A DNA stretch of 64,000 nucleotides from Verrucomicrobiota bacterium. Its GTDB lineage: Bacteria > Verrucomicrobiota > Verrucomicrobiia > Verrucomicrobiales > DEV007. The translations under genes and the position numbers were made by a program. Of this stretch, positions 18,678 to 26,936 are shown one piece after another. Below the pieces are notes generated by a model, which saw nothing but the letters and a program-made list of their open reading frames with translations, searched no databases and was not told the origin of the DNA. Position 1 is the stretch's first letter; every line of letters starts with the position of its first letter. Where the stretch lies: positions 56,186-120,185 of the forward strand of contig CAUJIH010000097.1 of assembly GCA_963205275.1 (NCBI GenBank), written 5' to 3'.

Positions 18678-19601
18678 ATGGAATCCCTGTATGTGTGGCG
18701 TTATACTCTCCGGTCGCGGCAGGGACTAAATGCGGCATCGGCGAAAACCTGTCATGAAGGGGCGCTGATCCGTCTGGAGGAGGGTGGAGTGGGCTGTGTC
18801 CATCCCTGGCCTGAGTTGGGCGATGCTGCCTTGCCGGATCAATTGCTGGCACTGAGCGGGCGGCGTGCTCAGACTCGGATTACAGAAGCGGCTCTGCATT
18901 GTGCCCGAATGGATGGGGAGGCTCGGCGTCGCGGTGTTTCACTATTTCAAAACCCCATTCCGGAGAGTCACTGGCTGGTCTTGGCGGGGGACGATGCAGA
19001 AAAGGCTCGAGAAAAGGGATTTCGCATCGCGAAGATGAAGTGCGGACCGCGAAAGGCGGAGGCAGAGTTGCTCGTGAGACGGATGGAGGAATGGCTGGAT
19101 GCGGGCTTCTGGATCCGACTGGATGCGAATGAGAGCTTTGCATCAGGGACCTTTTTGGAGTTCTGGGAGACTCTGGGAGAGCGGCTTGGGGAAGAAAAGC
19201 GGAGAAAAGTGGACTTTGTCGAGGATCCGGAGGCTTGGTCGGAGGAAGCTTGGGATATTCTGCGGCGAGCGGGAGTCCCTATCGCAGCGGATCGGGATCA
19301 GGAAGAGCGTTGGCGAGCGGGCGATGTCCGCATTTGCAAACCCGGGCGAGGCGACCGTATCGGGGCAGAAAATGTCGGGGGAAAAGAAGCGAGGGCGTTT
19401 TGCTTCACCAGCTACATGGACCACGCAATCGGGCAGATGTGGGCGGCGGCCTGTGCTGCGGTGATGATCGAGAGTCCGGATGCGGGCAGGTTGCTGACCT
19501 GCGGATTGCTCACGCAGAGGTGCTTTGAGCCAGATGCCTTTTTTGAACGCCTGACGTGCGAGGGGGCGCGACTGCTTCCGCCGGTGGGGTCGTTAATGTG
19601 A
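18678..19601 (+). CDS. menC: o-succinylbenzoate synthase (enolase superfamily)
   Basis: MenC dehydrates SHCHC to o-succinylbenzoate. The 307-residue protein is short but holds the enolase-superfamily catalytic set: the K-x-K motif in RIAKMKCG, the metal ligand Asp in RLDANES, the second acidic ligand in FVEDPEAW, a third in PIAADRDQEE, and the late lysine in ICKPGRG. Its place between menA and menE makes the OSB synthase assignment much more likely than a muconate cycloisomerase or dipeptide epimerase. The middle of the barrel is Glu/Arg-rich, as is common in divergent MenC proteins. Confidence 0.88.
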   Translation: MESLYVWRYTLRSRQGLNAASAKTCHEGALIRLEEGGVGCVHPWPELGDAALPDQLLALSGRRAQTRITEAALHCARMDGEARRRGVSLFQNPIPESHWLVLAGDDAEKAREKGFRIAKMKCGPRKAEAELLVRRMEEWLDAGFWIRLDANESFASGTFLEFWETLGERLGEEKRRKVDFVEDPEAWSEEAWDILRRAGVPIAADRDQEERWRAGDVRICKPGRGDRIGAENVGGKEARAFCFTSYMDHAIGQMWAAACAAVMIESPDAGRLLTCGLLTQRCFEPDAFFERLTCEGARLLPPVGSLM

Positions 19602-19627
19602 TTTGTTGATTTGATCGACTCATTGCC

Positions 19628-20743
19628 ATGGACACGTCTTTGCTGAATTCATCGGAATACTGGGAGTCAGAGGCCATCGACCTGCGTCTGAACCCTCTGC
19701 GCCCGGTCGATCATCGTGGCTTGGAGACATTTTTACGCGAGGATTGCGGCCAGCGCGGCGTGGTGGTGCTCGCAACTTCGGGTTCGAGCGGACAAAGCAA
19801 GTTCATCGTGCTGAAAAAGTCCGCGATTCTCGCCTCTGCCGATGCCGTCAATGCTCACTGTCATCTGACGGCGAACGATCTCTGGCTGGGAGGTCTATCG
19901 ACCTTTCACGTCGGAGGGCTGGGCATCTACGCCCGAGCCTATCGCAACGGCGCTCGCGTTGTGCCCATGGCTTGGGACAGTTGGACGCGGGACGGGATGG
20001 CCCTGATTTCTGCCATTGAAAAATCCGGGGCGACGCTCACCTCGCTGACGCCGACTCATCTTTGGGATCTGGTCGAGGCAAAGCAACGCTGTCCTGTGAC
20101 GCTGCGAGGCGTCTTTCTTGGTGGTGGCACGATTGATCCTGTCCTGACGAGTCAGGCCCTCGCTCTGGGGTGGCCGATCTGGCCGACCTATGGCATGACA
20201 GAGACTTCGTCGCAGGTGGCGACTCGGATCGACGAAGCCGAGGATGACTTTTTACCGATTCTGCCCGTGTGGGAGGCGCGAGTTGCTTGCGATGGAGGAC
20301 TGATGTTGCGCGGGGCGGCGCTTTGTGAGGGCAGGGCAGAGAAGAGAGAAGGGGAATGGCGCTTTGTTTCTTCGACGGATGAGGCGGGATGGTTTCATGC
20401 CAGCGACTGCTGCGAGATTCGGGATCATTCCTTACGCTTTCTCTCGCGCCGCGATGGAGCCGTCAAGATTTCCGGCGAACTCATCTCTTTGTCCGAGCTG
20501 AATGACAGGCTGCGTTCCGCCGGAGTCTCAGGCTGGATCGTTGCTCTGCCCGATGCTCGGCGAGGGAACAGGCTCGTGCTGGTCCGAGAGCCAGGCCAGG
20601 AAAGTGCTCTGGCCACCTTTCACAAATCGCTCGCTCCCATCGAACAAATTTCGTCTGAGCGAGTCGTGCGCGTCCTCCCGCGAACGGATGCCGGGAAGCC
20701 CGACCGCGCCGCAATCGTGAAACTTGCGGAGGAGGGTGAGTGA
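19628..20743 (+). CDS. menE: o-succinylbenzoate-CoA ligase
   Basis: MenE adenylates o-succinylbenzoate and transfers it to CoA. It is an ANL-family enzyme of 371 residues, shorter than the usual 450 or so, with little N-terminal domain before the P-loop ATSGSSGQSKFIVLKKSA. The adenylate motif is PTYGMTETSSQVATR and the hinge region is DCCEIRDHSLRFLSRRDGAVKISGELIS. The C-terminal lysine lies in RTDAGKPDRAAI. It is last in the menA-menC-menE run, and the next gene (vapC-type) converges from the other strand 31 bp away. Compact MenE proteins of this size occur in cyanobacteria and other groups. Confidence 0.88.
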   Translation: MDTSLLNSSEYWESEAIDLRLNPLRPVDHRGLETFLREDCGQRGVVVLATSGSSGQSKFIVLKKSAILASADAVNAHCHLTANDLWLGGLSTFHVGGLGIYARAYRNGARVVPMAWDSWTRDGMALISAIEKSGATLTSLTPTHLWDLVEAKQRCPVTLRGVFLGGGTIDPVLTSQALALGWPIWPTYGMTETSSQVATRIDEAEDDFLPILPVWEARVACDGGLMLRGAALCEGRAEKREGEWRFVSSTDEAGWFHASDCCEIRDHSLRFLSRRDGAVKISGELISLSELNDRLRSAGVSGWIVALPDARRGNRLVLVREPGQESALATFHKSLAPIEQISSERVVRVLPRTDAGKPDRAAIVKLAEEGE

Positions 20744-20774
20744 AACTCTTCGTCTCGCAGCATCCACGGTACTT

Positions 20775-21176
20775 TCACGATCGAGTCAGCACCTGGACGC
20801 GCAATTCCGATGCTGCTGCGATGGATAGAAAATCAGAGTCGAATGTGATCAGCTCGGCATCGTAGTGAATTGCCAGAGCCGCGATGAGCAGATCTAGGGA
20901 ACCCGCAGTGCATCCGTTCATGCGACAGCGCTGCCCCAGATCCGTCGATTCTTTCCACAACACCGCTGGAGTGAGGAGCATTGGAAATGTCGAAAAGAAG
21001 CTCATGAGCCTCTTGCGCTCCGTGGGATTCGCGTGACGAAGCACTTCAAAGGCCACTGGTTCACAGAGATGCGCCGATGGCTCGGATAGCCAGGGCAATA
21101 CGAATTCTTTGAGCGCAAGTGGAGACTTGGCTCGCGTGAAGTCGATCCAGAGTGAGCTGTCGATCAGTCGCGCCAT
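20775..21176 (-). CDS. VapC-type PIN-domain toxin
   Basis: A 133-residue PIN-domain protein, probably an endoribonuclease toxin that cleaves tRNA or rRNA. The acidic site is visible: Asp in RLIDSSLWIDFTR, Glu in VAFEVLRHA, Asp in GSLDLLIAALA, and Asp in ITFDSDFLSIA. It overlaps the preceding antitoxin gene by 13 bp, the usual vapBC arrangement with the antitoxin first. The catalytic set is complete, so it is probably active. Confidence 0.88.
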   Translation of the reverse strand: MARLIDSSLWIDFTRAKSPLALKEFVLPWLSEPSAHLCEPVAFEVLRHANPTERKRLMSFFSTFPMLLTPAVLWKESTDLGQRCRMNGCTAGSLDLLIAALAIHYDAELITFDSDFLSIAAASELRVQVLTRS

Positions 21177-21532
21177 AATTGCGCGAGAGTCAGAGACTTT
21201 TCTCTATCGATTCGCCGGGCTTCCTCCCAATCGGACAAATCCACAGACCATTCTCCAGACAAGAACTTGCTCGCCAAGTCTGCGCGAGAGTCTGACTCTG
21301 TGGATCCCGTGGTTTCCACCGTTTCTGTCACTTGCTGGGCACTACGATCCACCGAGGCGAAATCCGAAAAAGACTGTTTTTCAGAGTACCCGATGTGACT
21401 CGCCTGTGAGTTGATTCCTAATTCCCTTTCCAAGGCCCGCGTAATCAATGTTTTCAGAGTGATTCCCTGAACTGCTGCCGTGGCTTTTGCCTGCCGAAAC
21501 AATGCGTCAGAAAGATCGATGGTGGTCTTCAT
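21164..21532 (-). CDS. VapB-type ribbon-helix-helix antitoxin
   Basis: The protein starts MKTTIDLSDALFRQAKATAA and continues GITLKTLITRALERELG, a ribbon-helix-helix DNA-binding domain as in VapB antitoxins. The rest, to residue 122, is polar and ends SLTLAQLWRD, where the toxin-binding part should be. At 122 residues it is longer than typical VapB (70-90), with a Ser/Asp/Glu-rich middle. The frame opens at 21640, but the ATG at 21532 is where the domain begins. The overlap with the PIN toxin gene suggests coupled translation and autoregulation by the complex. Confidence 0.85.
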   Translation of the reverse strand: MKTTIDLSDALFRQAKATAAVQGITLKTLITRALERELGINSQASHIGYSEKQSFSDFASVDRSAQQVTETVETTGSTESDSRADLASKFLSGEWSVDLSDWEEARRIDREKSLTLAQLWRD

Positions 21533-21590
21533 GAGCACACGGATAAGCCAATTACACCTTTCCGTCAATGCGGTAATACGGGAACATGGG

Positions 21591-21627
21591 AAAGCGGATC
21601 GAGTGCAGCAAACCCGATCCGCTTTTT
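21591..21627. terminator. intrinsic terminator-like hairpin below the doxX-like gene
   Basis: Arms aaagcggatcg (21591-21601) and cgatccgcttt (21615-21625) pair perfectly over 11 bp. Read on the plus strand it is followed by further Ts (run of five at 21623-21627); on the minus strand the stem ends in TTTCCC. Both flanking genes are on the minus strand, so it most likely ends doxX-like transcription before the antitoxin gene. Confidence 0.6.
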
Positions 21628-21640
21628 CGGCACGATTCAC

Positions 21641-22045
21641 TTACTTACCGTAGATTGTGGAAAGACGAGCGAGAGCCAGAGCGCCAAGCAGCAAGCCAAA
21701 GTCACGTAGTGCGACGTCAAAGTAACCAGGAATGAGTAGTAGATTCAGGATAATGCCCGCCAACCATCCAGCCACCACGTAAGCGAAAATGCGTGGCTTG
21801 AGGGCGACTCCGATTCCTGCGACGATCTCGATTAGTCCCACGACGTGCATAAAGTGAGCGGGACTGAGCGGAGATAGATTCGTGACGAGGGACGGGAGAT
21901 ATTGCGTCCAATCAACGAGAAGATTGGTGAATTTATCTAGTCCCGTGAGAATCGGAGCCGCAATGAATCCGAGTTTGAGAATCGCATAGGCTTGACGAGC
22001 GGCAGAGTCGCTCACGGCAGGGGTTGATGGGGTATTTGTTTCCAT
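21641..22045 (-). CDS. DoxX-like small membrane protein
   Basis: A 134-residue protein with four hydrophobic helices (LKLGFIAAPILTGLDKFTN; HFMHVVGLIEIVAGIGVAL; IFAYVVAGWLAGIILNLLL; RDFGLLLGALALARLS), the pattern of DoxX / DoxX-like proteins. Family members take part in quinone-linked thiosulfate oxidation or in thiol and redox stress responses, but many are unassigned. It faces a Cys-rich SufR-like regulator across a 131-bp AT-rich promoter region, so regulation by that protein is a natural inference. The frame reaches 22084, but the ATG at 22045 gives a soluble N-terminus before helix 1. Confidence 0.75.
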   Translation of the reverse strand: METNTPSTPAVSDSAARQAYAILKLGFIAAPILTGLDKFTNLLVDWTQYLPSLVTNLSPLSPAHFMHVVGLIEIVAGIGVALKPRIFAYVVAGWLAGIILNLLLIPGYFDVALRDFGLLLGALALARLSTIYGK

Positions 22046-22176
22046 AAGTAAAGAAATAATTCCGCAATAAAGGAAATAAAACAAGTAAAAAATGTGTTTA
22101 ATTGTTATTTTTTTCTGATAAAGTTTATTTCACTTTGAAACGCAGGCTTTTTCAATCTTACAATCCCTTCCACACT
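22046..22176. promoter_or_regulatory. divergent promoter region between doxX-like and SufR-like genes
   Basis: A 131-bp AT-rich gap between two divergent starts. It contains an imperfect inverted pair, gaaataaaac (left half) and gtttatttc (right half, about 45 bp on), which could be operator half-sites. No clean -35/-10 pair stands out. The function as a shared control region is inferred from gene orientation. Confidence 0.4.
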
Positions 22177-22818
22177 GTGAATCATCCTCCCCATCTTGAT
22201 CGTCTCCTCGGGAATACTCGTGGACAGATATTTTTGTTTTTACGTCGCGAGAGCCACACGGTCTCAGATATTGCCGAAAAGTTCGGCCTGACGGATAACG
22301 CTGTCCGCCAGCATCTAGCAACGCTGGAACGAGATGGTCTGGTTCGGCAGGTAGGAGAGAGAGCGGGGACTCGGAAGCCACACTTGCTCTATCAAGCGAC
22401 AGAGGAGGCGGAGTCCCTTTTCCCGAAGGTATATGATCTGGTCCTGAACTGCTTATTGGATGCGATCGCGGAGCGCGTCGATTCTGAGACTTTCGATCTG
22501 ATCCTCCGCGACGCTGGCCAGCGCCTGACGAGAGACGCGGCGATTCCCGATGACGCTGAGGGCTTCGAAGATCGAGCAAAGCGCGCCGTCGATGCGATCA
22601 GAAAATTGGGTGGCAGTGCTTGTGTCGAGACCGAGGAAGGTCATTCGTTCTTATGTGGAGTGGGGCGCTGCCCTCTGGTGGCGGTGACTGGAGAACATCC
22701 GGAATTATGTAGTTTGGTGGCATCGGCATTGGGGCGTGTCACAGGACTTCCTGTGACTCCAGCTTGTCGTGACGGAGAAGGGGAGCTGCGTTGTAGATTC
22801 GAGATCCGCGGGAGTTGA
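22177..22818 (+). CDS. SufR/ArsR-like helix-turn-helix regulator with Cys-rich C-terminus
   Basis: A 213-residue transcription factor of the COG2345 type. The winged helix is near the N-terminus (TVSDIAEKFGLTDNAVRQHL, then LERDGLVRQ and GTRKPHLLYQAT). The C-terminal part holds six cysteines, including GVGRC-x12-C. The SufR repressors of this family bind an Fe-S cluster through C-terminal cysteines with a CX12C start; the later spacings differ here. It probably senses Fe-S, redox or iron status. It is divergent from the doxX-like gene and followed by the CDGSH/FMN fusion. The frame opens at a TTG (22102); the GTG at 22177 fits the domain edge better. Confidence 0.8.
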   Translation: MNHPPHLDRLLGNTRGQIFLFLRRESHTVSDIAEKFGLTDNAVRQHLATLERDGLVRQVGERAGTRKPHLLYQATEEAESLFPKVYDLVLNCLLDAIAERVDSETFDLILRDAGQRLTRDAAIPDDAEGFEDRAKRAVDAIRKLGGSACVETEEGHSFLCGVGRCPLVAVTGEHPELCSLVASALGRVTGLPVTPACRDGEGELRCRFEIRGS

Positions 22819-22946
22819 ATCGAACGAATGGGGGAGTGAGCACGAAAAGCACTTGCCGCCTGCATGGATGGGTGCTTCGTAGAATGGGATTTATTCGCGC
22901 TAAATTGTCCTGAATTTCTGTTGCTTTTCCTTTAATTTTTCTTTTA

Positions 22947-24839
22947 ATGAAACCTGTCGTCGCTGATAATAAACCGATTGGAGTTCCTCTAGAGGCTGGA
23001 AAGACCTATTATTTTTGCCGCTGTGGCCGGTCGAAGAATCAGCCCTTTTGCGATGGCTCGCATAAGGGAACACCGTTTACCCCGCTGAAGTTCGTCGCGA
23101 AGGACACGGGAGAGGCTTGGCTCTGTCAGTGTAAGCAGACGCGCAATCCGCCCTACTGCGACGGGTCTCATGCGAGAGTCCCGGTGGAGATGGTAGGACA
23201 TGAGTTCTCGCTGGAGGAATCATTGGAGGAAAAGAAGGGAGAAGAGAGGCCGTCTCAAGAGGTCGCAAAACCTGTCGTCGCTGATAATAAACCGATTGGA
23301 GTTCCTCTAGAGGCTGGAAAGACCTATTATTTTTGCCGCTGTGGTCGGTCGAAGAATCAGCCTTTTTGCGATGGCTCGCATAAGGGAACACCGTTTACCC
23401 CGCTGAAGTTCGTCGCGAAGGACACGGGAGAGGCTTGGCTCTGTCAGTGCAAGCAGACGCACAACCCGCCCTACTGCGACGGGTCTCATGCGAGAGTCCC
23501 GGTGGAGATGGTGGGACATGAGTTCTCACTGGAGGATGGTCCGAAAGACTCTACAACAGTAGATGTGGTGGAGTCTGAGGATGCGATGCCGGAACCCCAT
23601 CGCACGCCGGAAGAGCCGACTGTGGAGTACATCCACAAGCTCGCTCAGGAGGGCTGGGCTGGGATAAAACCGCATGGTCCGATTGATGCGATGGGCGTTC
23701 CTCGGAGTCATCTACCGGATTGGAATCATATCCAGATCATGGTCGCCCAGTTTGCGACTCAGCCGCTGATGGATGACGCCCCTGTCGGGACGGAATTAGT
23801 GATCGGCCCCAAGGCTCAGAAGCCGTTGCGACTGAAGATTCCGCTCTTTGTCAGCGATATGAGCTTCGGAGCACTCTCAGAGGAGGCAAAGATCTCGCTC
23901 GCGAAGGGAGCTGAGATGGCGGGGACGGGAATCGCCTCTGGTGAAGGAGGAATGCTCCCCGCCGAGCAGGAGGCGAATTCACGTTATCTCTTCGAATACG
24001 CTTCGGCTCATTTTGGGTATAGCGAGGAACTATTGGGTAAGGTTCAGGCCTTTCACTTCAAGGGTGGCCAGAGTGCGAAGACTGGCACCGGCGGGCACCT
24101 TCCCGCACACAAGGTGAGTGCTCAGATCGCGGCAGTGCGCGGTTTACCAGTGGGGCAGGATGCAATTTCGCCTGCAACCTTCCCCGATTTACACAGTATC
24201 GCTGATTTCGCTCGTTTCGCTGATCGAGTGCGCGAACTAACGGGAGGGATTCCGATTGGATTTAAATTGAGTGCTCAGCACATTGAAGAGGACATCGATT
24301 TCGCTCTTCGAGCAGGGGCTGATTACATCATTCTCGATGGACGTGGGGGCGGCACGGGGGCGGCACCGCTACTGTTTCGCGATCACATTTCAGTTCCGAC
24401 GATTCCTGCTCTGGCACGGGCACGTCGCTGTCTGGAGAAGCGCGGCGTGAGTGGTCGGGTCACGCTGATCGTAACGGGTGGGTTGAGGACTCCGATTGAC
24501 TTTGTGAAGGCTCTAGCTCTCGGGGCTGATGGAGTCGCGCTAGCGAATTCGGCCATGCAAGCCATCGGCTGCATCGGTGCTCGGATTTGCCACACCAATC
24601 TGTGTCCGACCGGTATCGCAACGCAGGATCCGAATTTGCGGAAGCGACTGAATGTGGATGTGGCCGCGAAGCGACTGGCGAATTTCTTCGAAGCCAGCAC
24701 AGAGCTGATGAAAGTGATGGCTCGTGCTTGTGGTCACGACCACCTGAATCAATTTGAGCGTCGTGACATCAGCAGTTGGCACAAAGAGCTGGCCGAACTG
24801 GCCGGGATCGAATGGTCCGGCTATCTCGCGGATCGCTGA
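22947..24839 (+). CDS. four CDGSH Fe-S motifs fused to a glutamate-synthase FMN domain
   Basis: A 630-residue fusion. Residues 1-215 carry four CDGSH motifs, each C-x-C-x8-C-DGS-H: C24/C26/C35/H39, C60/C62/C71/H75, and again at 130/132/141/145 and 166/168/177/181. Each should hold a 2Fe-2S cluster with three Cys and one His. Residues from about 225 to 625 are a GltB-like FMN barrel (IPLFVSDMSFGALS, GEGGMLPAEQE, FHFKGGQSAKTGTGGHLP, LDGRGGGTGAAP). The 3Fe-4S triad is present at C542/C548/C553, then PTGIATQDP. No glutaminase domain is present, so a redox role on an unknown substrate is more likely than glutamate synthesis alone. Feo genes lie next door, convergent. Confidence 0.88.
   Translation: MKPVVADNKPIGVPLEAGKTYYFCRCGRSKNQPFCDGSHKGTPFTPLKFVAKDTGEAWLCQCKQTRNPPYCDGSHARVPVEMVGHEFSLEESLEEKKGEERPSQEVAKPVVADNKPIGVPLEAGKTYYFCRCGRSKNQPFCDGSHKGTPFTPLKFVAKDTGEAWLCQCKQTHNPPYCDGSHARVPVEMVGHEFSLEDGPKDSTTVDVVESEDAMPEPHRTPEEPTVEYIHKLAQEGWAGIKPHGPIDAMGVPRSHLPDWNHIQIMVAQFATQPLMDDAPVGTELVIGPKAQKPLRLKIPLFVSDMSFGALSEEAKISLAKGAEMAGTGIASGEGGMLPAEQEANSRYLFEYASAHFGYSEELLGKVQAFHFKGGQSAKTGTGGHLPAHKVSAQIAAVRGLPVGQDAISPATFPDLHSIADFARFADRVRELTGGIPIGFKLSAQHIEEDIDFALRAGADYIILDGRGGGTGAAPLLFRDHISVPTIPALARARRCLEKRGVSGRVTLIVTGGLRTPIDFVKALALGADGVALANSAMQAIGCIGARICHTNLCPTGIATQDPNLRKRLNVDVAAKRLANFFEASTELMKVMARACGHDHLNQFERRDISSWHKELAELAGIEWSGYLADR
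22950..23218 (+). repeat. direct repeat, copy 1 (CDGSH di-domain)
   Basis: This stretch of about 269 bp recurs at 23268-23536 with an offset of 318 bp. I count about seven single-base differences, two of which change one residue (Arg to His in the second motif, by cgc to cac). It encodes two CDGSH motifs. The near identity at silent sites points to a recent tandem duplication inside the gene. Confidence 0.9.
23268..23536 (+). repeat. direct repeat, copy 2 (CDGSH di-domain)
   Basis: Second copy of the di-domain repeat that begins at 22950. The copies are separated by a 49-bp Glu/Lys-rich linker (ESLEEKKGEERPSQEV). The 318-bp offset is a multiple of three, so the duplication kept the frame. 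Confidence 0.9.
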
Positions 24840-24860
24840 GCTAGGCTCGGATGGTCGTGA

Positions 24861-25004
24861 TCAGTGACACTTAGGCTTTCCGCAACTTCCTTTCTTTCCG
24901 CCTTTGGGGGGGAAGAAGGTTCTGGCGAACAGAACTGCCATTGTACCGAACACGATGGCTCCTGCAATCCAAGTTTGCCAATCGATGGAGGTGGATGTTT
25001 CCAT
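24861..25004 (-). CDS. FeoB-associated Cys-rich membrane mini-protein
   Basis: A 47-residue frame: METSTSIDWQTWIAGAIVF begins one transmembrane helix that ends near FARTFFPPK, then GGKKGSCGKPKCH with two cysteines at the very end. This one-helix plus Cys-rich tail layout, just downstream of feoB (28 bp gap), matches the FeoB-associated Cys-rich membrane protein family, which may fill the place of FeoC. The start is the ATG at 25004 and the stop is at 24861-24863. The role in Fe(II) uptake is inferred from position and pattern. Confidence 0.8.
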   Translation of the reverse strand: METSTSIDWQTWIAGAIVFGTMAVLFARTFFPPKGGKKGSCGKPKCH

Positions 25005-25032
25005 GGGAATGCGTAGAGAATACACGTATCTA

Positions 25033-26916
25033 TCAGCTCGCGAAACCGATTAAACTCAGTCCTTGATACACAAGGAACGAAGCCAGTGCAGCGAATGATG
25101 TCATAAAGAAAAACTGTCCTACGCTCCACTTCCACGAACCCGATTCCTTCGCGACGATGATAGAGGTGGGCAGACACTGGAGGGCGTAGATATAGAATAT
25201 CAGCAGTGACACGACGGCAGCGGTACTGAACTTGGGCCTCCCATCTGGCCACTTTTCCATCGCTAGTCGCTCGCGAATATGACCTCGCGTGGCTTGCTCC
25301 TCTTCACCCTGGGCGGCTTCAACGTGGAAAAGTTGCGCCATAGAGCCGACGAAAACTTCTCGTGCTGCGAATGAAGTCAGAATCGCAGTCCCTGTTTTTC
25401 CGTCGAAACCGAGCGGCTTCGTCACAGGCTCGATGAAGTGTCCTGCCCGTCCGGCGAGGGAGTAGTCCATGGCCGCACCGGGATCGTCCGTATCGAGTCG
25501 TGGATAAGTCGTCGCCGCCCAGAGCAGGATCATGATCGACAAAATGATCGTCCCAGCCTTGCGCAGAAAGGCCCAGCCTCGATCAAAGACATGACGGAAG
25601 ATATAGCTCCACTGCGGCATCCGGTAGGGCGGCAGTTCGAGGAGAAAGTGATTCCGGATTTTGTCAGGCCCCAAGCGCCCCCTCAGAAATCGGGCCACGA
25701 TGAAGGCGGTGCCTGTCCCGACGGCGTAGATCGACATGAAGACGAGCGCCTGAGCCGTGCCTCCCTCGCGACCACCCATGAGCATGGGCACGAGCAGCAG
25801 ATACACCGGCAGACGAGCGGAGCAGCTCATCCAAGGCGCGACAAAGATCGTCACCAATCGCTCCTTGGGCGAGTCTATCATGCGGGTGGCCATGATGCCA
25901 GGAATCGCACAGGCGTAGGAACTGAGAAGCGGGAGAAAGGATTTCCCGCTAAGTCCGGCCTTCGCCATGACGCCATCCATCAGGAAGGCGGCCCGAGCCA
26001 TGTAGCCCGAGCTTTCCATGAGTCCAATGAAGAAAAAGAGCATCAGAATCTGCGGGAGGAATGTCACGACGGCTCCGACTCCTCCCACCACGCCCTTAGT
26101 AATCAGCCCCCGCAGGTCTCCCGGTGGCATGTGGTTCTCAATGGTGCTGGCCAGCCAGTCCTGACCGCTTTCGATCCAGCCCATGGGGATCTCAGCAAAG
26201 GAGAAAATGCACCAGAAAAGGGTGAACATGATGCCGACGAAAGCGAACCAGCCCCAGACCGGATGCAGAAAGAGACTGTCGAGTCGATCAGAGAGATTCG
26301 TGGTGTGTCGAGACGGACGCCGTGCCACCAAATCCGCCGTGGCAAAGGCGAAAGCTCGTCGTGATTCTTCATTTCCGACCTGCCAACGAAAGCCAGGGGA
26401 TGCGGGGGGCAGGGGATGGCGCATCGCCATTTTCAACTCGACGATGCCCTTCCCTCGATTGGCTTGAATCGGAACGACGGGGACGTTTAGTTCTTCGGAG
26501 AGCTTAATGGGATCGAGTCGAATCCCGGATTTCTCTGCGACATCGACCATATTGAGGGCAATAACGGTGGGAATCTCGAGTTCCAGCACTTCCAAGACGA
26601 GTTGCAAATGGCGCTCTAGATTCGAGGCATCGATGACGCAAACAACGAGATCAGGTGCTTTTCGGCTAATGCCGCGCAATGCCTCGCCAGCGATTACCTG
26701 ATCTGGTGATCCGCCTTCGAGACTGAGGCAGCCGGGTAGATCGATAATCTCTAGCTGGCGACCGTGCGGCGTGTAAAAAGTCCCGCGCTTGATCGAGACT
26801 GTGACTCCAGAGTAGTTCCCCACTTTCTCCGCTGTTCCGCACAGTGCATTGAACAGAGTCGTCTTTCCTGCGTTGGGATTTCCGGCCAACGCCACCGTCT
26901 CGGCAGGCGACTCCAT
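25033..26916 (-). CDS. feoB: ferrous iron transport protein B
   Basis: FeoB imports Fe(II) across the inner membrane. The N-terminal GTPase domain shows G1 GNPNAGKTTLFNAL, the switch region GNYSGVTVSIKRG, G3 DLPGCLSL and G4 NMVD. Two Gate-type membrane blocks follow (VVTFLPQILMLFFFIGLMES; GKSFLPLLSSYACAIPGIMATR; and the C-terminal half with AAREVFVGSMAQLF). At 627 residues it is shorter than E. coli FeoB (773), mainly through a reduced linker after the G domain. It is preceded by feoA (20 bp) and followed by the Cys-rich mini-protein gene, an ordinary feo operon order. Confidence 0.96.
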   Translation of the reverse strand: MESPAETVALAGNPNAGKTTLFNALCGTAEKVGNYSGVTVSIKRGTFYTPHGRQLEIIDLPGCLSLEGGSPDQVIAGEALRGISRKAPDLVVCVIDASNLERHLQLVLEVLELEIPTVIALNMVDVAEKSGIRLDPIKLSEELNVPVVPIQANRGKGIVELKMAMRHPLPPASPGFRWQVGNEESRRAFAFATADLVARRPSRHTTNLSDRLDSLFLHPVWGWFAFVGIMFTLFWCIFSFAEIPMGWIESGQDWLASTIENHMPPGDLRGLITKGVVGGVGAVVTFLPQILMLFFFIGLMESSGYMARAAFLMDGVMAKAGLSGKSFLPLLSSYACAIPGIMATRMIDSPKERLVTIFVAPWMSCSARLPVYLLLVPMLMGGREGGTAQALVFMSIYAVGTGTAFIVARFLRGRLGPDKIRNHFLLELPPYRMPQWSYIFRHVFDRGWAFLRKAGTIILSIMILLWAATTYPRLDTDDPGAAMDYSLAGRAGHFIEPVTKPLGFDGKTGTAILTSFAAREVFVGSMAQLFHVEAAQGEEEQATRGHIRERLAMEKWPDGRPKFSTAAVVSLLIFYIYALQCLPTSIIVAKESGSWKWSVGQFFFMTSFAALASFLVYQGLSLIGFAS

Positions 26917-26936
26917 AACAATGCAGAATCAGGCCA

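Noticed and set aside
25438..26364. A 308-codon plus-strand frame inside feoB
   Set aside because: Antisense to conserved FeoB membrane and G-domain sequence; His/Gln/Glu-rich with no recognisable family.
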